Origin: Neoconidiobolus thromboides FSU 785
Taxonomy: Eukaryota; Entomophthoromycota; Entomophthoromycetes; Entomophthorales; Neoconidiobolaceae
Reading direction: 5' to 3'
Length of the DNA: 64,000 nt
NCBI GenBank assembly: GCA_025603075.1
Contig: MU626285.1
Location: 1-64,000, forward strand
This document shows, piece after piece, positions 11,388 to 24,427 of the stretch. The stretch's first letter is position 1; every line of letters begins with the position of its first letter. The notes below the pieces were generated by a model. It saw nothing but the letters and a program-made list of their open reading frames with translations. It was not told the origin of the DNA and ran no database searches. The translations under genes and the position numbers were made by a program.

Positions 11388-12138
11388 TTTTAACTCTTTA
11401 ATGGTCTAAATTATTGGTATATATAATCTCTTTCTTTTATTGATGTCTATTTAATAATAGATAGAATTAACAAATCAATTTATTAATCATTGCTTTTATA
11501 TCGCTTCATTTCTTAAGAATTTTTATCCATGAATATAATCATGACACGCTTTTAGTCATATTTATAAATGTATATTCCTATCCGTATATCTAGATTATTA
11601 ATGTTAGGAATTAGTTTAATTATGCTACGCATTTAGCAGAAATTAAAATCAAAGGGATCCCATTGATTTAAAAGGATAGGTAGACAATTATGACCAATAT
11701 TAAATGGGTTGAATTTTTGTGAATGTATTCCGTTTATAGGTTTAGTCATAATTTGTCTAAAGCAACTCATATTGAAAAATACAAATAATTAGTTGGAATA
11801 AACAGATGATATCCTTTGTTCTTCAAAGTGGTTTTATTTATTTATCTTTCCCGTATTAGGACAGTATTTTCCCAAAAAATTGAGAAGTTAATCAAATAAA
11901 AAACGACATAACCAGTCAAAAGATAAGTAAAATTACTATCAACCTGTTGAAGAAGGGGCTCCTGAGCTTAAACTTTTATTCAAATTTAATAGAAGTTTAT
12001 CCTATCCGAAGAAGTAAAGAAGAAAATAATAATGGAATAATGTTTCGGATCATTATCATCCTATAATTAGGACTTTTGTTTTATATTTCCTGTGAGAGGT
12101 AAGCTGCTCATATAGTTTAAATCAAATCTCATTTTTTA

Positions 12139-12243
12139 TATGGGAGTGCTTTCTTTGGTTTCAGTATTTTTTCCATTTTTTAAGCGCTATTTAAGCGGAA
12201 AATTTGTTAGTAAAATTCTTAAACACAAAAATACATCCCCATA
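12139..12243 (-). mobile_element. MITE-like element, copy 2 (-)
   Basis: Full length, inverted relative to copy 1 (TAAGCGCTATTTAAGCGG reads on the plus strand). It is flanked by ATAT on both sides; the left end has drifted to GGGAGTG. Confidence 0.8.
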
Positions 12244-13032
12244 TAGTCAAGCTTCTTGAAAAGGAATTGTCTTAGTATTATGAATATACATAATTGTTTG
12301 CTCAAAGTGTTTGAAATCCATGAATAAAACATATAAAGTCAATAGTTTCTTAACATAGTAGTATCCTTAACTTCTAGTTCACAGTATCTATCTACATTAT
12401 GTTAAATAACGTAAAGTTTGCTCAAACTACAACTTTCTTCCTATTTCACTTAAAAATATGACACTAAAGATATTATCTAATACTTTTTCATAATTATTAA
12501 CTATTGATCACTATTTTGACAATATATTCACTCTTTCATAATGTTTGAAAGAATAAAAAATCTTCGCTTTACTTACGACATTTAATTAAAATACAACAAT
12601 TTTTATTCTATCAAACAGAACATTTGATAAAAAGTAAGGTATATACTGTTTAAATTTGTATCTCTTGTGTGTAATTTTATTGATTAGCAGTCATGCTATA
12701 AATATACCTATTGTAGTTGAATTTGTAATAACTCATATTTAAATGATTATCTTCTAAAATGCTTTGTTAAAACTAAATTACGTATTTTCATTATAAAAGG
12801 TTATTCTCTTAAAATAACTTTACTATGTAAATTCAATTATAATTAACTTGAGATGAAGGTAGAATAATTTTCTGTGACTAAGAATCTTTTTGAATAGTTG
12901 AGTTTAAACTTAGTTTCAAACAGTTAAGAGATTTTTTTGACTACAAAAGTAAACAATTTTTAATTTTCCTACGTCATTTTTTTTTGAATGGAATTCCATT
13001 TAGAATAGTTGAATTTTAAAAAATAAATTATA

Positions 13033-13163
13033 GTTGCTATAACTCTGTTGTGACATGATTTTCAGTAATTTTTAGAGCCAGTTCTATAATTTTCCGGCCC
13101 TTTGTTGTACTAGTAAGATTTTATTTTAAATAACTAGATTGATTACAACAGAGTTACAACAGT
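13033..13163. repeat. Imperfect inverted repeat (~21-bp arms)
   Basis: The arm at 13033-13055 contains AACTCTGTTGT and the arm at 13141-13163 contains its complement ACAACAGAGTT. About 85 bases separate them, including the only GC-richer patch nearby (TTCCGGCCC). The right arm also contains the short direct repeat ACAACA twice. The overall ~130-bp size and inverted ends resemble a different small foldback or MITE-type element, but it is the only copy that I see. Confidence 0.5.
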
Positions 13164-15399
13164 TTTTATTAATTTGATATTCTATTTACTTTTAATAGTT
13201 AATTTATTCTAAATACTTCAAAACAGATTCATCTATAATAAATTATTTTTTTGATTTTAGTTTTAATTCAACATTTCAAAGACATAACATCGTTAATGTA
13301 TAAAGTTTAATTATAGTTTTTAAAAATTTAATATTTATTTATAGGAATTTTAGTTAAGCTTCTCAAAAAATATCTAGAATTCAACTTACCAAAATAGTTT
13401 GAATTTCTTCAAATCAATCATAACTAATGATGTCATCTTTAAAATCACAAAATTCAATTAAAAAAATTTATCTTTACCTTAAGTCTGTTATAATTAAAGG
13501 TCCTCAACATTTAAAAAATATTAGATAATTCCAAAAAAAGCATATTAAAATTTTTAATTTTCAATTACTTTAATGCCTAAAAGTACTTTTGCCTGATAAT
13601 TAGTTTAAAGGATAATTTAGCATAGACTGTATATTTTTATTATGATTTAAAAAACGGGTATATAACAAATTGAGATCAATTGCTTTAGGCATATAAATTC
13701 TAATTTTAAAAATATCTAATGTTATTTTTGAGCTGAACAAATTCTAAACAAAACTATCAACTATATAAACATTTTAATTTATAATAAAATACAGCTCTAT
13801 AGATAATGTATTTTTATTAAAATTAATGTTCTTTGTTATATTCGCTAATTACCAATATGTAAGTATACAATAAAAAAATAAATTACACAAAATTCTAGAT
13901 TATTTCTATTACAAATAGTCCGTAATAAAGCCTAATTTTTTATGTAAGTTTTAAAGAGGTATACCTATAAATTTTATATCATTAAATTAATTACTTAAAC
14001 ATACCTATATATGTAATATAGCTTCATTTACTCTTTTTCTCTTCAACTATCAACTGGACCTTTTATTGAGCTTCTTGATTCATTACTTAACTTGCAAATT
14101 GAGGAAAATACAACCCAATTATCTGTTTGAAGCATCCGCCATAATAAGTGTAATCTTTATTTATTTGTTATTAAGCCTAGTCATTGAAAATATACCATGA
14201 ACATTCTGGTTTCTATCATGACAGTTTTAAATTAAACGATAGTAATTCGAACTAATCTATTTATAATAATAAAGAATCGATAAATAAAATTTATTAAATT
14301 TCGCGCTACTCTAATTACTATTATTTCTGAATAGTGATATCAAATAGATTGTGATTAAATAAAAAATAAAAAAATTCTCTATCCATTATTTTTATAGTTT
14401 TAAAACAATAAAATGTTACTATCAACGTGATCTTTATCCTTACAACTGCCTTTATAAACTATTTTAAATAGAAGCAAAACTAAAATATTTAAAATCCAAA
14501 CAGCCTATATTAGATTAAACATACATCTTGTTAATAAATGGGTTTAGGATCAATTATATATTATTTAATATGATTGATTAAATTTTAGATTAATTTTAGC
14601 AGATTTTAACAGGTATGGGTAAATATACTATTGTTAAAAAATGCGATAAGCCCTATTAAAAAGTAAATTATAAAACATTATATTATATTATATAATAGCT
14701 TGAGTTTTAATTTCAACTTGTTGACTAATATTTAAAATATATAGCTTTAATTGCTCAATTTTCGTGTATATGATTTATCAAATTAAATAATATTTAGTTT
14801 TATAAATAAGAACATATTTGAAAGTCAACCTAGCTTTAAAATTAACTACGAATTGCTTTGTAATAAAACAGAGCTTTAATTCAAACATACCAAAGTTCCC
14901 ATGGTAGACTAGAATAAATATACTTCATTGAAATCAACGTTTATGCGATAAGGTGAGATTAGCCTAAAGTAGAAATTTTGTTTTCCCTTATCTTTTAAAA
15001 AAAAGATTCATCCTAAACTAATCAATAAGTGACGTTTAATCTTGTGTAAGGGCTTTGTTGCAAATCATCTCCGAGAATAAAGTAATGTAACTGTATTTGA
15101 TTGGTGGAACATCCCTAAAGAAGGCTCATAATGATGAGATTATATAGTTTACACTTCTTATATGTTTCCTCGTATAAATTATCTAAAATTTTACCATGAG
15201 AATTACGTCAACATTATATTTAAAGGGTGACAAGCGAAACAATATAAATAGACTTTAAGGGTAATTACTTTTTTATTTTTAATACTCTCATTTTCTTTTA
15301 AATTATTGAAAATACCAATCAACTCTTCAAATAAATTGTAAAACCAATACATATCTAACTTCTTTTGTGTTAATACTTTACTATAGATAAAAAAGCGAT

Positions 15400-18176
15400 A
15401 TGAGCCCTGCAAATACTGTAAAACCTACTACATCTAAAGATGGGAAAACTGCTGCTAATGAAGGTCGTCCTAAATTAGCTAGAAAACTTTCCGTTCCTCG
15501 TGGTATCAACTCTGTTGCTACCCCTGAGCTTAAACTCCCCAATGCCCGCTTTGCAAAATGCTGGGCTGAATATCGTCAAGAAGAGGGAAAAGATGTTGAA
15601 TCTATTCAAAAATCAATCATCCGTCACATGAATAACACCTTAGCTTTTGCTCCTGAAAAGATTGATTCTCTCGTACTTTATCAATCATTGTCATTCTCGT
15701 AAGTTTATTCAATTAATATATATCAATTTTATTAAAGATTATAGTATCCGTGATCGTCTCATTCATAACTGGAATAACACCCAAATGGTAATACTTATTA
15801 ACACTATTAAGAACAATTACTAAAATTTTATAGCATTACATCGCCAAAAAACCAAAGTCTGTATATTATCTCTCTATGGAGTTTCTTCTAGGTCGTTCTT
15901 TAGATAACGCTATGCTATCTCTTGGAATGAAAGATCAATACTCAACTTCTACCGAAGAACTTGGATTCAGTATGGAAGACCTTTTAGATGAGGAACGTGA
16001 TGCTGCCCTTGGTAATGGTGGCCTTGGTCGTCTTGCTGCTTGCTACATTGACTCTCTTGCTAACACTGATTTACCAGGTTGGGGTTATGGTTTACGTTAT
16101 AACTATGGTATGTTCCAGCAAAAGATTGTGGATGGTCATCAAACTGAAGTTCCAGACTTCTGGCTTAACTTTGTTAACCCATGGGAACTCCCACGTCTTG
16201 ATAAAGCTTACAATGTTCGCTTCTTTGGTGGTGTTCGTGATGAACAAGACCAAAAGACTGGTAAAAACAAGCGCGTATGGGATGGTGGTCAAATTGTACA
16301 AGCTGTTGCTTATGATGTCCCAATTCCAGGTTATAACACAAGTACTATGGGTAACATTCGTTTATGGAGCTCTCGTCCTACAAAGAACTTTGACCTTGGT
16401 AGCTTCAATGCTGGTGATTACGATCACTCAGTTGAAGAAAAGAAATCAGCTGAAAACATTACCTCAGTCTTATATCCAAATGACAACCATATGGTAGGTA
16501 AAGAGCTTCGTCTTAAACAAGAGTATTTCTTAGTATGTGCTACTCTTCAAGATATTATTTCTCGCTTTAAGAGCAAGGATAATTATAAATGGTCTAACTT
16601 CCCTGAAGAAGTTGCCATCCAGCTTAACGACACTCATCCAACTCTTGCTATTCCTGAACTTCAACGTGTACTTATCGATGAAGAAGGTTTGGAGTGGGAT
16701 GAAGCTTGGAACATTGTCACAAAGACTTTTGCGTTCACCAATCACACTGTCTTACCTGAAGCTTTAGAACGCTGGCCAGTTGATCTTGTTAAACATCTCC
16801 TTCCTCGTCACATGGAAATTATTTATGCCATTAATCTTTTCTTCCTTCAAAAAGTTGAAAAACTTTTCCCCGGAGATCGTGATCTCCTTAGAAACCTTTC
16901 TGTCATTGAAGAAGGCTCCCCACAATACCTTCGTATGGCTTCTTTAGCTGTCATTGGTTCCCATACTGTAAATGGTGTTGCTGCCCTTCACTCTAAGCTT
17001 ATTAAGGAAATCCTCTTTAACCACTATATTCGTTTCTTTGGTGAAGAAAAATTCACCAATGTCACCAACGGTATTTCTCCTCGTCGTTGGTTACACCAAG
17101 CTAATCCTAACTTAAGCCAACTTATTAGCTCTAAGGTTGGTGATCTCTCTTGGATTAAAGATATGTCTAAGCTCAAAATCCTTAATGATTTTGCCGAAAA
17201 CAAAGAATTCCAAGAAATCTGGCGTGACATTAAATACCAAAATAAGGCCCGTCTTGCTGGTTATATCAAAAACAATTTAAATATTGATGTATCACCAGAT
17301 GCATTATTTGATATCCAAGTTAAACGTATTCATGAATATAAACGTCAATTCATGAATATCCTTAGCGTTATCCATCGTTACTATGAAATTAAAGAATTAT
17401 CTAAGGCTGAGTTAGAAAAGGTTGTTCCACGTGCCGTAATCTTTGGTGGTAAAGCTGCTCCTGGTTATTATATTGCCAAACTTGTCATTAAACTTATCAA
17501 CTCTGTATCTGAAAAGATCAACAACGATGCTTCTATCCAAGACAAACTTAAGGTTGTTTTCCTTCCTGATTACAACGTATCTCTTGCTGAAGTTATCATC
17601 CCAGCTTCTGATATTTCTCAACATATTTCTACTGCTGGTACTGAAGCTTCCGGAACTTCAAACATGAAATTTGTACTCAACGGTGGCCTTATCCTTGGTA
17701 CTGTTGATGGTGCTAATATTGAAATTGAAGAAGAAATTGGATCCGAAAATATCTTCACTTTTGGTGTATTAGCCCATGAAGTTGAAGATCTCCGTCACGA
17801 AACTCGTATGGGTAAAAGACCAACTAATCCAAAACTTCAAAAAGTATTGCAAAGAATCCAAAGTGGCGAATTTGGAAACTCAGACATCTTTTCACCATTA
17901 TTATCTACAATTAGTGGTGGAAATGATTATTATCTCCTTAATGAAGATTTCGATGGCTATCTTGAAAAACAAAAGGAAATTGAAAAGGCATATCTTAATA
18001 AAGAATCCTGGACCGCCAAATCAATTAGATGTACTGCCAATATGGCCAAGTTCTCTTCTGACCGCTCCATCCTTGAGTATGCTGAACGTATCTGGAATAT
18101 TGAACCTTGCCCACCACCAAGTGATTCTGCCGCTATCCTTGAAGATTTAAAAATTGTTTATAACGACAAACAATAG
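15400..18176 (+). CDS. GPH1: Glycogen phosphorylase
   Basis: Three exons, 15400-15698, 15745-15787 (43 nt) and 15834-18176, give about 894 residues, close to yeast Gph1 and animal phosphorylases. Family signatures are continuous: IRDRLIHNWNNTQ, YYLSMEFLLGRSLDNA, NGGLGRLAACYIDSLA, NDTHPTLAIPELQR, TNGISPRRWL, VKRIHEYKRQF and EASGTSNMKF, with the pyridoxal-phosphate lysine at about Lys726. The enzyme releases glucose-1-phosphate from glycogen in the cytosol. Near the N-terminus the sequence ARKLSVPRG places Ser31 in a basic context like the regulatory phosphoserine of animal phosphorylases. Codon use is strongly biased to C/T-ending codons (CGT, CTT, GGT, ATC), unlike most neighbours, suggesting high expression. 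A mobile-element copy lies ~150 bases past the stop. Confidence 0.96.
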
Positions 18177-18329
18177 ATAGTTTCAATGTTATTGCTTTAA
18201 TCTCCATTGTTATAAGTTATCATCTCCAAATAAATTAAGATTTATATTAAAATGTCAAAAATCAAAAACTCTTTGAATTAGTTTCACTTGTTAAAACTTT
18301 ATCATAGCAGTAGTTTAGTTCAACAAAGA

Positions 18330-18434
18330 AATGGGGATGTATTTTTTTGCTTAATAGTTTTACTAATAATCTCTCTGCTCAAATAGCGCTTGAAAAATGG
18401 AAGAAGTTATGAAACCAAAAAAAACAGTCCCATA
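18330..18434 (+). mobile_element. MITE-like element, copy 3 (+)
   Basis: Full length; the left flank is ..AAAT and the right flank is ATAT. It lies 150 bases beyond the glycogen phosphorylase stop, so it may be inside the 3' untranslated region. Confidence 0.78.
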
Positions 18435-19014
18435 TATTGTGGGTAGGAGCTTTAATTTTTGGCTACTTTGTTGTATCTTTACAGTGTTTATTTCAAGCTT
18501 CATTAAACAATAACAGGGACATCCATGATTTTTATAGACAATTTCAAATAGTCAATAATAATGATTGAGAAAAAGAAATTGAGTTAGAAATCAATAAACA
18601 ATAATATAAAAAGCCTGAAAATTGCAATCTTTTTATAATTTCTCTTTCAAACGCCATAAGTTTTTCTTAAAATTGTAAATAACACAAGTAATGTCCTTTC
18701 CAGTAAAAAGCACTTCTAAATCACTATTATAAAAAAACCAAAATGAATCACATAGTTACTAAAAGCTAAATACATATTATTATCTATAAAAAAAAGAAAA
18801 AATGCTATACAAAACCTATTGAAGCTTTTAACACTAAGAGCAATTATGTGGAACTAAAAAAACACTTAATAATTTAAAAGTAATTTAAAAGTTAAACTAT
18901 AATAAAATCAATTGAAGCATGTCTCCAAATTATAAATAATATAATCTAAAAAAATTAAACAAAATAGCTAAAAAAACTATTATTGTAAGTTATAAAATTA
19001 ATTTTAAAAAACTA

Positions 19015-19119
19015 TATGGGGATGTATTTTTGTGTTTAAGAATTTTACTAACAAATTTTCCGCTTAAATAGTGTTTAAAAGATGGAAAAAATAATGAAGT
19101 TAAAAAAAACACTCCAATA
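19015..19119 (+). mobile_element. MITE-like element, copy 4 (+)
   Basis: Full length and ATAT on both flanks, with the right end drifted to CACTCCA and the central GCGC to GTGT. Confidence 0.75.
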
Positions 19120-19294
19120 TAAAAGCTATTTGATTAATAAAAAATATAAATTAAATTTAATTGTTATAATGTTTTTGCCAAAATCATATTTAAGTAAGCT
19201 TTTAAAAATATTTATATATTATAGTAAAACTGTTTTACATTTTTTTAAAAATAGCAACTTATGTTGAAAAAATTTAACATAATTTTATTTAAAA

Positions 19295-19395
19295 ATGGGG
19301 ATGTATTTTTTTGTTTATGAATTTTACCCAATTTTTCCATTCAAATAGCGCTTAAAAAATGGAAAAAGTGATCAAGTCAAAAAAAACACCCCCAA
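19295..19395 (+). mobile_element. MITE-like element, copy 5 (+)
   Basis: Full length. It is flanked by AAAT on the left and AAAT on the right, not ATAT. This is evidence that the flanking four bases are a target duplication and not part of the terminal repeat. Confidence 0.78.
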
Positions 19396-19485
19396 ATGTT
19401 TTTTTTAGCTTGATCACTTTTATTATAAGTGCTGTTTAAGCAGAAAAATTGTTAATAAATTTTTTTAAAATATATCTTTATCTAA
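19396..19485 (-). mobile_element. MITE-like element, copy 6 (-), decayed
   Basis: Abuts copy 5 head-to-head. It keeps TTAGCTTGATCACTTTT, AAGTGCTGTTTAAGC and AAATTGTTAATAAA but has lost both terminal GGGG/CCCC ends. Confidence 0.55.
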
Positions 19486-19513
19486 TAAAAATATATTAAT
19501 TAAATTTTTTAGT

Positions 19514-19612
19514 ACATGAGACTATTTTTTTATTTATAAGTTTTACTAACAAATAGCTTCTTTAAATAATGCTTAAAAACAAAAAAAAGACAAAGTCAAA
19601 AAAATCCTCATA
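19514..19612 (+). mobile_element. MITE-like element, copy 7 (+), decayed
   Basis: Recognisable from AAGTTTTACTAACAAAT, AATGCTTAAAAAC and the terminal ATCCTCATA. Its middle is shortened and its left end is degraded. Confidence 0.55.
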
Positions 19613-19882
19613 TTTATTAAATTTTTTAGTTTTAATTAGAGTAGAGAATTTTAAATTATGAACTCAGAGTTTTAAATAAATTAAAAAACTTTTTAAAATT
19701 ATATAAATACTTTAAATACTTTGTAAAGTAAGTTTTACATTTAAAAAAACTCCAACACTCGATATAACATCATATTTTATTAATTAGAATAAGTAATTTT
19801 TTAAATAGACATAACATAAATATTAAAAATCAAATGTCTTTAATCAAGTATATAAAATTTAAAATAAGCAAATAAAAGATTA

Positions 19883-19979
19883 TATAAGGATGTATTTTTT
19901 GTTTAAGAATTTTAGTGATAGTTTTTCTATTCAAATAGCGCTTAAAAAATGGAAAAAGTGATGAAAAAACACCCCTATT
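19883..19979 (+). mobile_element. MITE-like element, copy 8 (+)
   Basis: Nearly full length with a small internal loss before the right end (GTGATGAAAAAACACCCC). The left end is AAGGATG. Confidence 0.7.
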
Positions 19980-20798
19980 ATATCCTTAAAAAAGCTATCA
20001 ATTTACAATTAAACATAAAAAATCAATTAACCCCTTTTCTGTTACAACTTAATTTCATATATTTCTAAAGTCAATTAGTTATTTGGTTGATTTAATTTTT
20101 TGTCTCTATTGACTAAAATTTTCATAATAACATTCAATTAATTTTTTTACAAATAGCTATACATCTTTAGTTGTGTATTAAAACTCTACTTTTAAAAGAA
20201 CTTTCCTCAATAAACATGAAATGTTATAAATAAGGGGAAAAAACATTAAAATTAAGTTAAAATCAATGTCTGACACTAATATAACATCCATCAAAAATTA
20301 GCAAAGTTATTATATTGTCTAGATTAGAAGTTCAGATCTTACAGAGCAGCCAAATACTGTCAAATATATTATCAAAAGGTAAGTCATTGTATTGTAATCG
20401 GTATAACATTCCAAAGATTCAAGGTGTTTGTGTCTCAAGCTAATTATCATTAGAGCTTTTGCTATAAGCTACGGCTATGAACTTTTGATTCTAATAGAAT
20501 TTGGTAGATTTCTCATTCTGTGAGTCGACTAATTTTAGTATACTAAATTTTTTGGTCTGATTTTTAAAAATTGCATGATAGTCAAAAATAGCCAATAATT
20601 CAACTATATAGATGGCCTCTACTTGTCAAAACTTAGTTGAGCTTCAAGGTTTTAGACGAATAGAAGCCGTCCGAATAAATGAATGGGTTAACACTTATAT
20701 TTAATCACTTAATCATTTAAAAAAATCAAAACAAATACATGGCTATAATAAATTAAAAAATTGGATACTAATTATTTATAGTTAGTGACATAAACTTA

Positions 20799-21466
20799 TT
20801 ACTCAACAACATTGAGATTAAATTTTTGATTAGTATTATGATCTTTATAAATACCAGCATCTAAATCCAAACTGTCTACAAGTTTCGATAATATTAAGGA
20901 TGATTTCAATAGGCCAAGCTTATGATTTCGGTGACTTGATATTATGTTTTGGTCTTTAATTAATGAGGCTAAAGGAGAATTATGATACACTCTTCCATTA
21001 CTTTTAGAGACATATAATTTTTTAGGGTCCATTGGGAATTTTAAATCACCTCCCCAAATTAAATTTCCTTCGGTATTTTAGCAAAATAAAACATAGTAAA
21101 AATTAAGTACCTTGCTCATCTATGTCTTTAAAAACAATTGGTGTATCTTCTACTTTTATGAAATTAAACTCCTTACCACACGGACTTAGATAAGGATATT
21201 CAGTTGGATCTTTTAAATTATTTATAGTTAATCTTTTGAAAAAGAAATTTAGAAATTTTATATCTTTAAAACCTAAATGAAAACATTAAAACAATGAATA
21301 ATTCTTATAAACTAAACTTACAAGTTGTGAAATTCTTTGGTTTCGTATCCATTAAGAATAGTTGGCCATGAACATCAATAAAATAAAAATACTCCCTTGA
21401 GTCTATTTTGTTACTATATCCTCTAAATATGTTCTTTAGTCCATTGGAAATCCTTCTGTTAATCAT
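20799..21466 (-). CDS. UPF0598 (C8orf82-like) mitochondrial protein
   Basis: Three exons on the minus strand, about 195 residues, with the ATG at 21466. Splice junctions give KNFTT|CFKDIKFLNFFFKRL and DIDEQ|GNLIWGGDLKFP. The motifs REYFYFIDVHGQLFL, KNFTTCFKD, YPYLSPCGKE and NGRVYHNSP match the UPF0598 family represented by human C8orf82, whose molecular function is not established. The first ~25 residues (MINRRISNGLKNIFRGYS) are Arg/Lys-rich without acidic residues, consistent with a mitochondrial presequence. Its final residues (NLNVVE) diverge from animal members. It stands alone between repeat fields. Confidence 0.85.
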
Positions 21467-21696
21467 CTTTAACTATTTTAAGAAGTAGTGTGAAACAAAA
21501 AATAGCAACAACAAAGTAGCTAGCATTTTATTAATATCTTGTCATCATTTTTAAAATGAAGTCTTTACTAATCTAATCCAATAATATAAGAACTAATGGG
21601 TAAAATGAAAATCACTTGCGCAATTTAAGACTGCATAATCTGCAACATCTCAATTTTGAAATTGCAAAAATGGTGACATAAAATTTGTTATTTGAT

Positions 21697-21800
21697 AAGA
21701 GAGGATGTATTTTGTATTTAAGAATTTTACTAACAATTTTTCCGCTCAAATAAGGCTTAAAAAATAGAAAAAGTAATGAAACTAAAAAAACATCCCCATA
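21697..21800 (+). mobile_element. MITE-like element, copy 9 (+)
   Basis: Nearly intact. It is flanked by ATAA on the left and ATAA on the right; the left end reads GAGAGGATG and the right end CATCCCC. Confidence 0.75.
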
Positions 21801-22841
21801 AATTATTTTTATATTTTCTGAGTAAGAACCTATGAAACATTTAAATATATATTTAAAAATATGAAGACCTCTAAAATTTTGAACCTTTTGGGGTATTTTA
21901 GTTTCATAGCAAACTATATCAAAACAAAAAATATATTGTTTGCTCTATATTACAGACAATGTAGGATTTTCTTAATTCACTATTAGATGTAAGGAATCTG
22001 AATTTCATACATTTGAAACTTTCCTTAATCAAAGTAGTGGTTGTGCTTTCTTAGAAAATTGCATATAGATAAAATAAGTCTTTAATCTGTAGCTTTTATA
22101 TTAAGCTTATACAGTAGCTATCTTTATTTTGCTATAGCCCAAACCCAATAACAATGTAAGAATTTAAAATTATATCATTTCTAATATATTTAATAAACCA
22201 AAAGGTTAGCAGTAGATTTGTTTACATAAAAAAGCAGAAATAAAGAAAATTGATTAACCAAAAGCATTGTGTAAAATTTAACTTATTCCAAGGACAATTT
22301 TCTATATTTATTAGAAATACAAATCTAAATTCTGAGAAACATCGGAGAATAGCTTTCTTATCATTTAAGTGTGGCTTTTAGATGTTGTAAAGAGCCCAAA
22401 TCCATATTTCATCAAGGAAAGCCGTTTAAAAAAGAGCAATCCAAAGAAAGATCTAAAATCTACATTTTATGCTATGAAGCATAAAGATTTTATATCTGAC
22501 TTTTAATCCGTAAACCATGATAAAGGTGAAAGTTCAAAAGAGGTAAAAAGCTTAAGAGCGCTAAATCGTTATTATCATTAATTTAATAAAAATAATTTAT
22601 ATTTTAATGAGAATAATGTATAAGGAAGTTTATTATTATTGCTATGCTAATCAATGTTTATGTGAAGTTACTTTAAATAATATTACATTAATCTTCGGGT
22701 GCCTCAAGAATTATTTTAGGCTCTAAAATCTCTGTAAGTTTGCCAGATTTGTAAATAAAAATATTTTGCTACCTTTTGTAATGATCTAATGTTATCATTA
22801 AATTATTTGTAAAGCCGAATATATGGTATGTTAAAGCAAGA

Positions 22842-22946
22842 TATGGGAGTGTTTTTTTTGACTTCATTATTTTTTCTATTTTTTGAGCGCTATTTAAGCG
22901 GAAATTTTATTAGCAAAATTCTTAAACACAAAAATTCATCCCCATA
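22842..22946 (-). mobile_element. MITE-like element, copy 10 (-)
   Basis: Full length with ATAT on both flanks; the left end is GGGAGTG and the right end CATCCCC. Confidence 0.8.
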
Positions 22947-24427
22947 TTGTTTTCAATGATATTGTATAAATTGATGTTCCTAATGATATCTTTGCTTTTA
23001 ATAAAATTCATATAAAGAGCCAAATACATTCCCTATTATTAAAGATCGTGTTGCTTACCTCTGCATTCCATATCAATTACAAACAAAACAAAATAGCGAA
23101 TATTTTTTAAAATCTTTATAAACTAATGTTTATTAAAATAACTGATTAATAACTTGATTTTTATTTTAAAAATTTAAAATTAAATTCTTATACTTTAAAG
23201 TTTAATATTTTATCATACTTGTTGTTTATTAATGACGAGTTATTAAATAATTTTAATATTAAGGGTCTTGATGACCCACATAATAGTATACTTAAAAAGT
23301 TTGGGGTAACCATGTTTCATTAAAAATCCTGTAGAAACTTTAAGACATTAAATTTAATAAAACCGTTTTATAAGACACTTTAATTGATGAAACCCTTAAA
23401 AAATATATTTACCTATAGATATAGTAAACATTGCGCTATATAGCTTTGCTATTTTAAACTCAAAATATTCAAATAACCTTATCAAAGTGCTTGAAGTATC
23501 TCACGCGCTGATATGTATTACGATATATGACTGATCACTGCTAATCTCAATAATACATATAAGTACTTATTCATCAAAACACTACAGTCAGTTTTTTTTA
23601 AAATCAATTTAATAAATTATCAAGAACTTTAAAAGGTACTTTTATTAATAGTTCATGTTCTTTGTATTAAGAGACTAATAAGTCAATTTAAATATTAAAT
23701 ATAACCATCGACCACCTACCAATCCAACATTTTATCAGCGATCCACTTTAAACTCTTACCACTTTTTATTCTAAAACAAGGTAATCTCTTAACTATCAGA
23801 TATAAGGACGGGTACTGAAAATTATCTTCTTTAATTAATCCGCTTGTTATAGCTTATAATTGGCTAAAAATATTACTCCGTTTGATTTCCCCCCAAAGTT
23901 GGCTCAATTACTTATGATTTTCCGTGTTTTCATAGTTCTTCATGACCACGGAATAATTGCGAATATAAGATAAGATTTGGAAATACAAGAATTAAGGCTC
24001 AATGAAAGTGTGATGCACCTATTTAGAACACAAAAAAATTAAATTGAGTAGATAGATCTAATAACCTTTGATAAAACGTTTTTACTTCATAATATTGTCT
24101 CCTTTTATTGTTTTTGAACAAAATCAGTCCTAAGTGTTGTTGGTTTATTTATATTTTAATTAGAGCTAAAACTGATTTTTTTTACCTCCTTTTTTAAAAA
24201 TTCGATATTTTTCAAAGAGTTATTATATAAGAATAAACTTGTTAACAGTAATTTTGGTTCCTTTTATTCTTAATAAGTTAATGACATTGTTCTCAAGCAT
24301 CATAATCTTGAGATAAAAGCAAAAAAAAAATTCAAGTCTATAAATAAAAGAGGGTTTGAATTTTGTCATTAAATTTGTTGAATTTAGTTTAATTTTTAGT
24401 TTCCGACGCAATCGTCTACTTATTAAT

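Larger units (their letters stand above)
11388..15399. other. Gene-empty 4-kb AT-rich region
   Basis: I find no supportable gene. It holds one mobile-element copy (12139-12243) and one long imperfect inverted repeat (13033-13163). A short Leu-rich open stretch near 14040-14130 on the plus strand may be decayed coding sequence, but it cannot be identified. Confidence 0.55.
18177..20798. other. Repeat-rich intergenic region
   Basis: No gene. Six copies of the ~100-bp element, intact to decayed, lie between 18330 and 19979. The rest is AT-rich and unstructured. Confidence 0.65.
21467..24427. other. Intergenic region with two repeat elements
   Basis: Nearly 3 kb without a supportable gene. It holds element copies at 21697 and 22842. 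Open stretches near 22260-22380 look like decayed coding DNA but match nothing that I recognise. Confidence 0.55.

Noticed and set aside
19082-19267. Lys/Leu-rich plus-strand open stretch
   Set aside because: Its start lies inside a copy of the ~100-bp element and it is low-complexity AT sequence, so it is not a gene.
22260-22500. Open-looking stretches suggesting a decayed gene
   Set aside because: Stops in all frames and no motif that I can match; only noted as possible debris.
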